Numbered from the stretch's first letter, positions 36,086 through 44,851 are shown. The stretch is DNA of 64,000 nt from Bacteroidota bacterium (GCA_003389385.1 QQVM01000016.1:62001-126000), one strand, 5' to 3'. Translations and numbers: made by a program. The notes: generated by a model from the letters alone, not told the origin.

Positions 36086-37351
36086 ATGCGGATTCTGGGT
36101 CTTAGGTGTTTTTTACTTATTCCTGCTATTCTGATTTTTCTGAGCCGGGAAGCAGCATATTCATCTGCAGATACAAGCTTTTCATTCCTGGCTAAACCGG
36201 AATATACTTCCAAATTAAAGGAAGCATCAGCTAAAGCTAATGAGCACGAGTCCAGGAATCTCAATCGATACGCTATTGAGAAGCTGAAAGAATACGACAG
36301 AATGCTGGATGAAAATTCATCACGTGCAGCTGGTGACAGCATCGCAAAGATCGAAGCAATATTTGAAAAGATTAACGCGAACCGGCTTGCGGAGTTAAAA
36401 GGGCTTAAAGAGCAGATAGAAGTCCTAAAGGCCCAGAAGGAAAGCAATGACAGTGCATATAAGGAACTGCTGAAAAAAGCCGGGATAGCTTTCTTCATCT
36501 GGTTAGTGATTGTACTGGCATTGCTTAAGTTGCGGAAAATGCGCCTGAGTAAAAAACAAGCTGCGTTAAACAGAATACAAACTCAGTACAATTCAATTGA
36601 ATTCAACGCATCGAAAGGTGAAAAACTTATTAGTTCAGCAGAGAAAGAACTTCACAGGCTGCATGATTTGAAGCTTAAATCTCATGAACTAAATGAAGCA
36701 CTTAATTCTGAAATGGAATCTCTTGTTCCCGGAAGTGAAAACCTTCAGCAAATGCAAAGCGCCATCAGGAATTCGAAGGATCTTGGGCAAAAACTCGAGC
36801 TTGAATCCGCCGTTTTCGATACCATAAAAAACTTTCAAATTCAAGCCGGATCTGAATTTGAAGACTGCGACATGAACATCATTTGCGATTCAGCACTAGA
36901 GATCGCATACAGAGGTTTCAAAAGTGAAGACGCTCCCGAAAATCTGGCAATCGAAAGAAATTTTGAGAAAAAAATTCCTCCTGTGAGAGGCAACAAATCA
37001 GCCATTACCATTGCTCTGCTGAACATCCTGAAGAACTCCTTTGAATCACTGAAAGCCAAACAGGCAAATGCCGCAAAAGATTATAAGCCAAAGGTTACCA
37101 TCAGTACACGCATACTTCCAAATTTTGTTCAGATAAGAGTGAGAGATAATGGAGCAGGAATGGATGGCAAAGTGATGGAGAAAGCCCCTGAACAGTTTTT
37201 CTCTACGAAAGATGTTTTGGTTGGCACAGGATTAGGACTCAGCGAAAGCATTGGAATTATCCGTGATATGCACAAAGGGGAATTGAAAATTGAAAGTGAC
37301 CCAAACCATGCTACAGACGTGTATATAAAATTCTTTTTAAAAAAGAGATGA
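36086..37351 (+). CDS. Sensor histidine kinase-like protein with HATPase domain but no recognisable H-box
   Basis: A 421-aa membrane protein. Seen: a signal-like N-terminus, a helical charged extracytoplasmic part (residues 30-130), a membrane segment at about 134-149, a coiled coil (155-255), and a typical HATPase domain with N-box LLNILKNSFESL (311-322), G1 DNGAGM (354-359), F-box FFSTK (371-375) and G2 GTGLGLS (380-386). The segment before it (NIICDSALEIAYRGFK) matches the phylum's TPR-type histidine kinases. The expected phospho-acceptor motif (HExxNP-like) is absent; the only histidines in the cytoplasmic coil are His190, His193 and His200. It overlaps the next gene by ATGA. A TACTTTCG box at 36060-36067 may be its -7 element. 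Confidence 0.78.
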   Translation: MRILGLRCFLLIPAILIFLSREAAYSSADTSFSFLAKPEYTSKLKEASAKANEHESRNLNRYAIEKLKEYDRMLDENSSRAAGDSIAKIEAIFEKINANRLAELKGLKEQIEVLKAQKESNDSAYKELLKKAGIAFFIWLVIVLALLKLRKMRLSKKQAALNRIQTQYNSIEFNASKGEKLISSAEKELHRLHDLKLKSHELNEALNSEMESLVPGSENLQQMQSAIRNSKDLGQKLELESAVFDTIKNFQIQAGSEFEDCDMNIICDSALEIAYRGFKSEDAPENLAIERNFEKKIPPVRGNKSAITIALLNILKNSFESLKAKQANAAKDYKPKVTISTRILPNFVQIRVRDNGAGMDGKVMEKAPEQFFSTKDVLVGTGLGLSESIGIIRDMHKGELKIESDPNHATDVYIKFFLKKR

Positions 37352-38124
37352 TGAAGTTGGTTAAATACACTCTGCTCAGCTTCGCGCTTTCATTCGCATT
37401 GTTTTCTCACGCGAATGAAAGTGAGCTTAAGAATATTTTGTCTGATGCGAAAACAGTTTATATAAAGCCAGAAGCGCTAGACCGGCTGATTATCAGGCTT
37501 AGGCCAATAGAAGAAAATCTGAATCCTGATCTGGAAACTGATATACTTGAAGCATACAAAGTGATATCTGACCAGTATGCGGCAAATCATCATTACAGTC
37601 AGGCTCTCGATGTCTTTAAGAAATATATTCAGCTAAAAGATTTCATCAGCGGCAGGGATTATTTACTAGCCATTAAATTCCGTCAGGATTCTGTGAAAGA
37701 ACTTCGTACTGCCCTTGGAGCCGAAATCATGAATCTGAAAAACGAAGCTGAAATGCTGCAAATCGACAACGATTATCTGGTTAGCAAGAAGCAGAATTTT
37801 AAAAAGTATTTTTCATTTATCATCATCACCCTGAGTGCAATCTTTGCGCTGATGCTCACAAGTTTCGCTGTGAAGTATTTTAAACTGCACTCTCAGATAA
37901 ACGAGTTTCGTGATGCAATTAAAAATCTTCATGGTGTGGCCACCTTGGGCTCACTTTCTCAGGGATTTATTTCAAATACAAACGAGAAAATTAACCAACT
38001 CGAAGAAATGCTTGAGCAACTTAAAAATGACGTATCTCATTCTCCCGGCAAAATTGACCAAATGCTTACTGGAATGAAAAATGAACTGAAAGATTTTTCC
38101 AAAAAACTCGGCACCGGCGTCTGA
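37348..38124 (+). CDS. Membrane protein with degenerate DHp-like segment, partner of the preceding kinase-like gene
   Basis: A 258-aa protein with a signal peptide (MMKLVKYTLLSFALSFALFSHA), a helical extracytoplasmic part possibly of TPR type (residues 25-145), one membrane segment at about 154-174, and a cytoplasmic coil. Residues 195-222 (GVATLGSLSQGFISNTNEKI) align by eye with the DHp box of the phylum's histidine kinases (of the form AxLGxLxAGxAHExxNP), but the histidine and glutamate are replaced by Ile and Ser and the NP pair is gone. It has no ATPase domain. Translation is coupled to the upstream gene by ATGA overlap, so the two proteins probably form a complex. I infer that; neither family is one I can name. 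Confidence 0.65.
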   Translation: MMKLVKYTLLSFALSFALFSHANESELKNILSDAKTVYIKPEALDRLIIRLRPIEENLNPDLETDILEAYKVISDQYAANHHYSQALDVFKKYIQLKDFISGRDYLLAIKFRQDSVKELRTALGAEIMNLKNEAEMLQIDNDYLVSKKQNFKKYFSFIIITLSAIFALMLTSFAVKYFKLHSQINEFRDAIKNLHGVATLGSLSQGFISNTNEKINQLEEMLEQLKNDVSHSPGKIDQMLTGMKNELKDFSKKLGTGV

Positions 38125-38138
38125 CCGGAAAATAACCG

Positions 38139-39068
38139 ATGTCAACTCTCAAGCACGTTATCTGCATAGGCGCCTCTCTGGTCGACTTCAATTTTAATTG
38201 CTTTAAGAATCCGGTACTTAACACTTCCAATCCGGCAGCTATGTCCAAATCCCCCGGAGGTGTGGCAAGAAATATTGCACATCACCTGTCTCTGTTAGGA
38301 TGTAAAGTCACATTGATCACCTGTGAAGCTGATGATGCCGAAGGTAAATGGCTGAAAGAAATAAATGCATCTGCCGGTATCGACACATCACTTTCTTGCA
38401 GAGAAAGCAAAACTGGTGTTTACGCTTCAATACATGATCACCTGGGAAACTTTCATATAGGCGTTGTATCCTCTGATGTGGAAGATAAATTGAATGCAGA
38501 GTTTCTTTCCGGTGTGCTGAGCAGGATTTCTGAAGCAGATTTGCTTATTGCAGACTGCAATCTTTCTGTAGATTCGCTTAAGAGCCTGCTCGATATATCT
38601 GAAAAAAGAAAGTGGCCTGTAATACTTGATACAGTGTCCGTAAGCAAGGCATCCCGGATTATTTCCGCTCTTCCCGCTTCCGTGTTGATGATTAAACCGA
38701 ATGAAGATGAATTCAGGCAGTTTGCGACAGAATCAGAAAGCTTTTATCATGAAGATGAAATTTTCGAATTCCTGCATCGCAAAGGAGTGAAAAACGTTTG
38801 GTTGAGTCGCGGAGAGAACGATTCAATACTTTCAATCGGATCAGACTCTTTCAGTTTATCTGCACCTTCGGCCAATATCATAGATACAAACGGAGCCGGT
38901 GATGCGGCCGTAGCAGGATGGGCTTACGCTTTTCTACAGGGTAAAAACATACGGGAATGTCTTCAATTCGGACATGCAGCAGCAGGCGCGATACTGGAAT
39001 CGCAGGGATCCGTCAGACCAGACATGAGCACAAAGCTGCTGGAAGATTACGTGAAAAAATTAAAATGA
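38139..39068 (+). CDS. psuK: PfkB-family carbohydrate kinase, probable pseudouridine kinase
   Basis: A 309-aa ribokinase-fold kinase. Seen: the N-terminal CIGASLVDFNF, the KSPGGVARNIAHHLSLLG substrate motif, LMIKPNEDEF and the catalytic DTNGAGDAAVAGWAYAF near residue 250 with the Asp base. The family includes ribokinase, fructokinase and adenosine kinase. Assignment to pseudouridine rests on the coupled downstream psuG (ATGA overlap), whose substrate is pseudouridine 5'-phosphate, and on the GGVARNIAHHL motif shared with YeiC. It starts 14 bp after the degenerate kinase-like pair, so all four genes may share a transcript. No nucleoside transporter is adjacent. Confidence 0.88.
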   Translation: MSTLKHVICIGASLVDFNFNCFKNPVLNTSNPAAMSKSPGGVARNIAHHLSLLGCKVTLITCEADDAEGKWLKEINASAGIDTSLSCRESKTGVYASIHDHLGNFHIGVVSSDVEDKLNAEFLSGVLSRISEADLLIADCNLSVDSLKSLLDISEKRKWPVILDTVSVSKASRIISALPASVLMIKPNEDEFRQFATESESFYHEDEIFEFLHRKGVKNVWLSRGENDSILSIGSDSFSLSAPSANIIDTNGAGDAAVAGWAYAFLQGKNIRECLQFGHAAAGAILESQGSVRPDMSTKLLEDYVKKLK

Positions 39069-39973
39069 AAAACCATATCGAGATACACAAGGAAGTTCAG
39101 GAAGCTCTTAAGCAAGGCCAGGCTGTCGTGGCGCTTGAGTCTACAATCATCGCACACGGAATGCCATGGCCGGAAAACATGGAAACTGCAATGGCTGTAG
39201 AGAAGATAATCCGCGATAAAAATGCCATTCCCGCAACCATTGCCATACTTGATGGAAAGATTTGCATCGGCTTAAAAAACAGTCAGCTTGAGCATGTGGC
39301 AAAAAGCAAGGACGTTCTGAAAGTGAGCACACGGGAAATCGCCTACGTTTGCTCAAGCGGAAAAAATGGCGCCACAACTGTGGCATCCAGCATGAAGCTC
39401 GCATCGCTTGCAGGAATAAAAGTATTTGTGACCGGAGGCACAGGTGGTGTTCACCGCAACGGAGAAAACACAATGGATGTTTCCACAGACCTGACTCTTA
39501 TGTCCAAAACTCCTGTCGCAGTAGTTTCAGCAGGAGTGAAATCCATCCTGGACATCGGACTTACTCTTGAAACTTTGGAGACGCTCGGTGTGCCGGTCAT
39601 CACATTCAGAAGCGATTATTTTCCAAGCTTCTATTCCTCGGCAAGTCCGTACCTCAGTCCCCTTCGAATGAATGACACAGCAGAAATTGCAAAATTAATT
39701 CGTACACATTTTGAATTAGGTATGGAAAGCAGTGTGCTGGTAGCAAATCCTGTTCCTCATGAAAATGAAATTCCCTATGACGAGATCGAATCATTAATAC
39801 AGACTGCAATCAATAAATCACAAAGGAATGACATCAAGGGAAAGGACATTACACCCTATCTTCTGAAGGAAATCGCGGAGGCAAGCGGAGGCAGAAGTCT
39901 TGCAACTAATATAGCGCTGATAAAAAACAATGCCGTGCTTGGTGCGGATATCGCAAAAGCAATGGAATTCTGA
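39065..39973 (+). CDS. psuG: Pseudouridine-5'-phosphate glycosidase
   Basis: Cleaves the C-C glycosidic bond of pseudouridine 5'-phosphate to uracil and ribose 5-phosphate. The 302-aa product is of typical length. Seen: ALESTIIAHGMPWPENMETA, the catalytic-lysine region, GATTVASSMKLASLAGI, FVTGGTGGVHRN, DVSTDLT, SAGVKSILDIGLTLETLETLGV and TNIALIKNNA near the end, all family signatures. I used the ATG at 39065, which overlaps the psuK stop codon; a longer frame to 38957 only repeats psuK sequence out of frame. Its stop abuts the stop of the convergent rocD. Confidence 0.95.
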   Translation: MKNHIEIHKEVQEALKQGQAVVALESTIIAHGMPWPENMETAMAVEKIIRDKNAIPATIAILDGKICIGLKNSQLEHVAKSKDVLKVSTREIAYVCSSGKNGATTVASSMKLASLAGIKVFVTGGTGGVHRNGENTMDVSTDLTLMSKTPVAVVSAGVKSILDIGLTLETLETLGVPVITFRSDYFPSFYSSASPYLSPLRMNDTAEIAKLIRTHFELGMESSVLVANPVPHENEIPYDEIESLIQTAINKSQRNDIKGKDITPYLLKEIAEASGGRSLATNIALIKNNAVLGADIAKAMEF

Positions 39974-41206
39974 TCAGAAATTTTTCACCACATCGCGAAT
40001 GATCGAAATGCACTCATGCAATTCATCCTCGTTGATTGTGAGTGGTGGCGCAAAGCGAATGATATTTCCGTGAGTCGGTTTTGCCAGTAGACCTTTCTCC
40101 ATCAACTCGACGCAAAGGTCCCAGGCGTTTTTCTTCCAGTCGCTCTTAATTACCAAAGCGCAAAAGAGTCCTTTGCCACGAACCAGTTCTATGGCCGGAT
40201 GTTCAAGCTTTTTCAGTTCGTTTAAAAGTAAATTGCCGAGGCGGTAAGCGTTTTCTGCAAGTTTTTCATCTCTGATAACCTGAAGTGAAGCCATGGCAAC
40301 CTTACAGGCAAGAGGATTTCCTCCATAAGTAGAGCCATGCTCTCCCGGTTTAATGCATAGCATGATGTCATCATTGGCTAGCACTGCACTTACAGGCAAA
40401 ACACCACCGGCAAGGGCTTTTCCGAGAATGAGAATATCTGGTTTTACATTTTCATGATCGCAGGCAAGTAATTTTCCGGTTCTGCCGAGCCCGGTTTGAA
40501 TTTCATCTGCTACAAAGAGAACATTGTTCTTCCGGCATAGATCGGAACAAATTTTGAGATAGCCTTCATCAGGAACAACGACTCCCGCTTCACCCTGAAC
40601 AGGTTCAACCAGAAAAGCGGCAACAGACTTATCGCTTAGCGCCTTTTCGAGCGCCTTAGTATCATTATATGGTATTTTTATATAGCCCGGAGTGAAAGGT
40701 CCAAATCTTCCGTAAGAATCCGGATCTGTAGAAGCTGAAATTACACTGATTGTTCTGCCGTGAAAATTTCCTTCGCATACAACAATCTTAGCCTCGTTCT
40801 CTTCCACTCCTTTTTTATCATAAGCCCATCTCCTTGCAAGTTTCAAGGCTGTCTCCACCCCTTCCGCACCTGTGTTCATAGGAAGTACCTTATCGTAACC
40901 GAAGTAACGGGTAATAAACTCTTCGTAAGGCCCCAGGCAATCATTGTAGAATGCTCTTGAAGTCAAAGAAAGCTTGCCTGCCTGTTCAATGAGAGCTGAA
41001 ATAATCTTAGGGTGATTATGTCCCTGGTTCAGGGCTGAATAAGCCGAAAGAAAATCGAAATATTTCTTTCCCTCCACATCCCACACAAAAATTCCTTCCC
41101 CCCGCTCCAACACAACCGGAAGAGGATGGTAATTGTGTGCGCCATACTTGTCCTCCCGTGCAATAGCTTCTTCGGTAAGTTTCCTGTTTTCAGCAACTTG
41201 CTTCAT
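39974..41206 (-). CDS. rocD: Ornithine aminotransferase
   Basis: A PLP enzyme converting ornithine and 2-oxoglutarate to glutamate semialdehyde and glutamate. The 410-aa product is a class-III aminotransferase. Seen: the ornithine-specific N-terminus [61 protein letters not shown] with the PLP Asp, and the Schiff-base lysine in [16 protein letters not shown]. The [14 protein letters not shown] segment completes the family pattern. I used ATG at 41206 ([10 protein letters not shown]), preceded by a TACCTTTG box at 41231-41238. No other arginine or proline genes are adjacent. Confidence 0.95.
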   Translation of the reverse strand: MKQVAENRKLTEEAIAREDKYGAHNYHPLPVVLERGEGIFVWDVEGKKYFDFLSAYSALNQGHNHPKIISALIEQAGKLSLTSRAFYNDCLGPYEEFITRYFGYDKVLPMNTGAEGVETALKLARRWAYDKKGVEENEAKIVVCEGNFHGRTISVISASTDPDSYGRFGPFTPGYIKIPYNDTKALEKALSDKSVAAFLVEPVQGEAGVVVPDEGYLKICSDLCRKNNVLFVADEIQTGLGRTGKLLACDHENVKPDILILGKALAGGVLPVSAVLANDDIMLCIKPGEHGSTYGGNPLACKVAMASLQVIRDEKLAENAYRLGNLLLNELKKLEHPAIELVRGKGLFCALVIKSDWKKNAWDLCVELMEKGLLAKPTHGNIIRFAPPLTINEDELHECISIIRDVVKNF

Positions 41207-41230
41207 AAAAATATTAACTAAGATAATTGC

Positions 41231-41238
41231 CAAAGGTA
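41231..41238 (-). promoter_or_regulatory. -7 box (TACCTTTG) of rocD
   Basis: The minus strand reads TACCTTTG, a full consensus match, giving a leader of about 18 bases. It lies in the short divergent spacer shared with rlmD. Confidence 0.45.
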
Positions 41239-41296
41239 ATTATAATCAATGAAAACAGACTCATGCGGCTATCATCATTAATTCAACATATAAGCT

Positions 41297-41304
41297 TATT
41301 TTCG
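41297..41304 (+). promoter_or_regulatory. -7-like box (TATTTTCG) of rlmD
   Basis: TATTTTCG differs from TAnnTTTG by one base. Exactly six bases separate it from the ATG at 41311, so the transcript would begin on the start codon. The longer reading frame starting at 41227 would lie upstream of this point. Confidence 0.35.
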
Positions 41305-41310
41305 CGCCTG

Positions 41311-42714
41311 ATGGGTAAAACTGAAGAATCCTTGGATCTTAATTCGCTTGTGGTTACAGACATTTCTGACAATGGCGAAGGCCTTGCAAGAATAGACAAT
41401 AGAGTGGTTTTTATCAAAGGCGCCGTGCCCGGTGATGTGGTGAATGCACATGTGTACAAGAAGCAAAAGAAATTTTTTCAGGCCAATCTTGAAAGCATTA
41501 TTACACCTTCCCCAGATAGAGTCATACCATTTTGCACTCACTTTGGAGTTTGCGGAGGCTGCAAATGGCAGCATCTTTCTTACGAAAAACAGGTTGAGTT
41601 TAAGCAGAAGCATGTTTACGATGCTCTTGTCAGAATAGGGAAGCTTGAAATCCCCGGCATTGAACCGATTCTTGGCTCAGTGCGAATAAAAAACTACAGG
41701 AACCGGCTCGACTTTTCATGTGCCGATAAGAAATGGCTAACTAAGCAGGAATTGCAGTCCGGTCTTCCAATGAAAGAAGATGTGATTGGTTTCCATGTTC
41801 CGGGAAGATTCGATAAAGTACTTTCGATTGAAAATTGTCATCTTATGGATGAAAGGGTAAACCTCATCAGGAACGAAATCCGTTCTTTCGCGGTGAAAAA
41901 TAAATTCAGTTTTTTCGACCCTGTAAATCAAACCGGATTTCTGCGCGATATTATCTTCAGGCATACATCAACTGATGAATGGATGTTGATTGTGGTTTTC
42001 AGGGAAGAAAAAGCAGCAGAAATCGAATTGCTGATGAATCATATAATTACGCGTTTTCCTTTCATCACTTCCCTGCTGTACATCATCAACCATAAAAGAA
42101 ACGACACTATATTTGACTTGCCAGTTAATTTGTATTCAGGAAAAGATCACATTACAGAAAAGATGGGGGACCTGAAATTTAAAATCAGCGCAAAATCCTT
42201 TTACCAGACTAATTCATATCAGGCTTGGGAGCTTTATAAGGTTGCTGCCAGATTCGCCGGTCTCAGCGAAACCGAACTTGTGTATGATCTGTATACAGGA
42301 ACAGGAACAATTGCCAATTTCATCGCTTCAAGGTCGAAGCATGTTATCGGAATTGACAATGTACCGGATGCAATAGAAGACGCGAAGGAAAATTCCTTAA
42401 ACAACGGGATTAAAAACACCACCTTCATAGCAGGGGATTTGAAAGCTACACTCACAAACGAGTTTGTTGCGAAACACGGAACACCAGATGTCATCATCAC
42501 TGATCCTCCTCGCTCTGGCATGCATCCTGACACTGTAACAAAAATGGCAGAATTTTCTCCTCGGAGAATCGTTTATGTTAGTTGCAATCCATCTACACAA
42601 GCAAGAGACATTGCAATGATCAGTGACAAGTACAGAATAACACGAGTTCAGCCTGTTGACATGTTTCCGCACACTACTCATGTGGAAAATGTAGTATTAC
42701 TCGAGAAAAAATAA
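41311..42714 (+). CDS. rlmD: 23S rRNA (uracil-5-)-methyltransferase, RlmD/TrmA family
   Basis: A SAM-dependent RNA uracil C5-methyltransferase. The 467-aa product has an N-terminal TRAM domain (SLVVTDISDNGEGLARIDNRVVF), iron-sulfur cysteines in CTHFGVCGGCKW (Cys-x5-Cys-x2-Cys, with a fourth Cys in the ENC segment), the SAM-binding LVYDLYTGTGTIANFIA, DPPRSGMHP, and the catalytic Cys in YVSCNPSTQARD. The exact target uracil (rRNA 747/1939 or another) cannot be read. I prefer the ATG at 41311 over TTG 41227 and ATG 41263, because the first 28 residues of the long form are not family-like and a -7-like box sits just before 41311. Confidence 0.9.
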   Translation: MGKTEESLDLNSLVVTDISDNGEGLARIDNRVVFIKGAVPGDVVNAHVYKKQKKFFQANLESIITPSPDRVIPFCTHFGVCGGCKWQHLSYEKQVEFKQKHVYDALVRIGKLEIPGIEPILGSVRIKNYRNRLDFSCADKKWLTKQELQSGLPMKEDVIGFHVPGRFDKVLSIENCHLMDERVNLIRNEIRSFAVKNKFSFFDPVNQTGFLRDIIFRHTSTDEWMLIVVFREEKAAEIELLMNHIITRFPFITSLLYIINHKRNDTIFDLPVNLYSGKDHITEKMGDLKFKISAKSFYQTNSYQAWELYKVAARFAGLSETELVYDLYTGTGTIANFIASRSKHVIGIDNVPDAIEDAKENSLNNGIKNTTFIAGDLKATLTNEFVAKHGTPDVIITDPPRSGMHPDTVTKMAEFSPRRIVYVSCNPSTQARDIAMISDKYRITRVQPVDMFPHTTHVENVVLLEKK

Positions 42715-42741
42715 ATACTGATTGAAGAACTGATTTCACAA

Positions 42742-43272
42742 ATGAAATTTTTTCAATTCATATTTCTACTAACAATTCTGAATTTTATTCAGACGGGCAG
42801 ATCTCATGCAAACATTTCCGGACCCATACAAGACCCGGAACAGCAGCAACTGGAGTGGTGCTTTATATTTTCCAATCTCCTCGGATTTAACATGCAGTAC
42901 GTAACCAATCCCCGCCTTTATTACAATATCGGCGACTGGATGGGCACTCCATATAAGTACAGTGGCAAAAGCAAATCAGGGATTGATTGCTCAGGATTCG
43001 TTTGCAAAATGCTGAATGAATCCTACAATATTCCTATTAGCGGAAGTTCCCGGGATTTGTTTGATCAGGTTAAAGTGGTAAACACCTCAGAGTTAAAGGA
43101 AGGAGACCTTGTTTTCTTCAAGATCAGAAAAGGACGAATTTCACATGTAGGCATTTATCTCGGCAATGGTAAATTTGCACATTCAAGCACTACACGCGGA
43201 GTGATCATCAGTGATCTCAGTGAAAATTATTATGACCGGCATTTTTATAAAGCAGGCAGGTTAAAAAAATGA
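42742..43272 (+). CDS. Secreted NlpC/P60 (C40) peptidoglycan peptidase
   Basis: A 176-aa exported cysteine peptidase. Seen: a signal peptide (MKFFQFIFLLTILNFIQTGRSHA) and an NlpC/P60 domain at about residues 65-175, with the catalytic Cys in GIDCSGFVCKML, the His in ISHVGIYLG, and a third polar residue in FAHSSTTRGV. The GTPYKYSGKSKSG lead-in is typical. It should cleave the D-Glu-mDAP bond in cell-wall peptides. It starts 27 bp after rlmD and is followed by the PRTase gene at 11 bp, so co-transcription is likely without an obvious functional tie. Confidence 0.92.
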   Translation: MKFFQFIFLLTILNFIQTGRSHANISGPIQDPEQQQLEWCFIFSNLLGFNMQYVTNPRLYYNIGDWMGTPYKYSGKSKSGIDCSGFVCKMLNESYNIPISGSSRDLFDQVKVVNTSELKEGDLVFFKIRKGRISHVGIYLGNGKFAHSSTTRGVIISDLSENYYDRHFYKAGRLKK

Positions 43273-43283
43273 AATAATAAATC

Positions 43284-43790
43284 ATGAGCAATATGCGCAC
43301 AGTACTTCTCAGCAACAAAGAGATAAACCAGCGTATCAACCGACTTGCTTACCAGGTTTATGAGGATAATCCTGATGAAAAGGAAATCATTCTCGCCGGA
43401 ATATTGCAAAGCGGCTTTAAAGTCGCACAAATGCTGAATGATGTCATTCAAAGAATTTCAGCACTCAAAACCACATTGGTAAAAGTGGAAATTGACAAGC
43501 ATAGCCAGGTAGAAAAGGAAATCAAGATAAGTATCCCACGCGAACAGCTGAGCGGAAAAACCATCATATTAATCGATGACGTCCTGAATTCCGGAAAAAC
43601 CATGATGTACGCTCTCAAACCTTTTCTAAATGCAGACATCAGAAAAGTGAGGACGGTCGTGCTTGTAGACAGAAATCACAGGAGGTATCCGGTCGCAACT
43701 GACTTCAGCGGTCTTACTCTTTCCACTACCTTAAAAGAGCATGTCAGTGTGGAATTCACAGGAGACGAAGCCATCGCTTATCTCGATTAA
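43284..43790 (+). CDS. PyrR-like phosphoribosyltransferase-family protein
   Basis: A 168-aa type I phosphoribosyltransferase fold. Seen: the PRPP-binding loop IILIDDVLNSGKTMMYAL near residue 92, LAGILQSGFKVAQML (pyrophosphate loop region) and VVLVDRNHRRYPVATDFSG, close to PyrR/uracil phosphoribosyltransferases. In Bacteroidota this gene is often next to shikimate kinase, as here (convergent, four-base overlap). Whether it is a uracil PRTase, a pyr attenuator protein or a diverged member cannot be decided; no pyr genes are nearby. Confidence 0.85.
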   Translation: MSNMRTVLLSNKEINQRINRLAYQVYEDNPDEKEIILAGILQSGFKVAQMLNDVIQRISALKTTLVKVEIDKHSQVEKEIKISIPREQLSGKTIILIDDVLNSGKTMMYALKPFLNADIRKVRTVVLVDRNHRRYPVATDFSGLTLSTTLKEHVSVEFTGDEAIAYLD

Positions 43791-44302
43791 TTGCTTTGGA
43801 TTCTATCCGAAATAAGTTTTGCCAGCTTCGAAGAACTCAGTGAGACTGCATTCACCTTTAAACTGGCCTGCTCATAAAATTTTTTTCGAACCTCCAGATG
43901 AGTAGTAATGTATTCAAGCAATTCATCTTCTGTGAAACCTTCAAGCAGCGGTCTTTTTGCACTGGAGGATTTTAAGCGCTGAAAAAGAAAACGAGGCGTT
44001 GCTTCCAGATAAACCGTAAGTCCGTTGTCATTCATCCACTCCATGTTGTTTTCAAAGCACGGCAAACCTCCTCCCGTCGCTACAACGGCGTTAAGTGTAT
44101 CTCTGAGCTCTTTTAGGATAAAGCTTTCCCTCTTGCGAAATTTTTCTTCTCCTTCCGTTTTAAATATATCTGAAATGTTTTTTCCAAAATCAATTTCAAT
44201 GAGGTCATCGGTGTCAAAATGCAGGAAACCCAACTTGGATGCAAGAGATTTGGATAAGCGGCTTTTACCGGAACCCATATAACCAATTAAAAAGATTTTC
44301 AT
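43787..44302 (-). CDS. aroK: Shikimate kinase
   Basis: Phosphorylates shikimate in the chorismate pathway. The 171-aa product has Walker A GYMGSGKSRLSKSLA near residue 8, the shikimate-binding DTDDLIE, EEKFRKRES with the conserved Arg, VVATGGGLPC and the lid region KSSSAKRPLLEG. Length is normal. I used the ATG at 44302 (MKIFLIGYMGSGK); the longer frame to 44371 adds unrelated residues. It overlaps the PRTase stop by four bases and lies 121 bp from tRNA-Pro, in the same direction. Confidence 0.94.
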   Translation of the reverse strand: MKIFLIGYMGSGKSRLSKSLASKLGFLHFDTDDLIEIDFGKNISDIFKTEGEEKFRKRESFILKELRDTLNAVVATGGGLPCFENNMEWMNDNGLTVYLEATPRFLFQRLKSSSAKRPLLEGFTEDELLEYITTHLEVRKKFYEQASLKVNAVSLSSSKLAKLISDRIQSN

Positions 44303-44423
44303 TGCGCTAAAATTTGATTCATTCTCGGGAAAGTGATAATTCAATCGACAATTTACAAAGCTTTGATTCAAAAACTAAACTCGAGTTAATATTCTGCAAA
44401 TCAGGGTTAAGAAAAAATTCAAG

Positions 44424-44497
44424 TCGGGGTGGCGGGATTCGAACCCACGACCTCCAGCACCCCATGCTGGCGCGCTACCAGGCTACGCTACACCCCG
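44424..44497 (-). tRNA. tRNA-Pro (anticodon GGG)
   Basis: The minus strand folds as a tRNA. The acceptor arms CGGGGTG and CACCCCG are followed by discriminator A. The D-loop contains AGCCTGGTAGCGC. The anticodon stem CCAGC/GCTGG encloses the loop ATGGGGT, giving anticodon GGG after the invariant T33. The T-arm GTGGG-TTCGAAT-CCCGC is standard. The length is 74 bases with no encoded CCA. A Bacteroidota promoter lies 26 bases upstream. Confidence 0.95.
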
Positions 44498-44522
44498 GGA
44501 AATTATTGAAATTTCAGGTTCG

Positions 44523-44552
44523 CAAATGTATTAAAAGTATGTAATGCGCAAG
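44523..44552 (-). promoter_or_regulatory. Promoter of tRNA-Pro
   Basis: The minus strand has CTTG at 44552-44549 (one base off the -33 TTTG), an 18-base spacer and TACATTTG at 44530-44523. Transcription would begin near 44516, about 20 bases before the mature tRNA. Confidence 0.55.
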
Positions 44553-44851
44553 ACAAGAATTGTAAAATTCACTTGAATTTCAAAGAAAACTGTATTTCAT
44601 ATACTTGATCCTTTTCTACCGCTAACAATCTTTCATTACAAATGGAAAACAAACCTTACAGGTTTTGTGACAGACTCAGTTTTAGAGCAGAAAACTGCGA
44701 ATCGCATACATCTTGATTTCCATTTTGAGAAAAACCTTACATAGAGCCTGCATGGAGCTTTTCAAAAGCATTCCCCTTCTGGTCCGCCTTAGATTTATAT
44801 GCAACAATGCATGTCTGATATCAACACAGGCAAAGGCAAAGGGAGAATTGT
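44553..44851. other. Non-coding leader region of the giant surface protein gene
   Basis: No convincing reading frame. It contains two adjacent hairpins, AAACCT/AGGTTT (44651-44665, three-base loop) and CAGTTTT/AAAACTG (44677-44697, seven-base loop), and a weak -7-like TAGATTTA at 44790-44797. Together with 44498-44552 this is the 354-bp gap between tRNA-Pro and the giant gene. Confidence 0.5.

Noticed and set aside
38957-39064. N-terminal extension of psuG overlapping psuK
   Set aside because: It is out-of-frame psuK coding sequence; the ATG at 39065 overlaps the psuK stop in the usual coupled manner.
44314-44544. A 76-aa plus-strand frame across the tRNA-Pro gene
   Set aside because: It is the antisense of the tRNA; the cloverleaf and its promoter on the minus strand explain the sequence.
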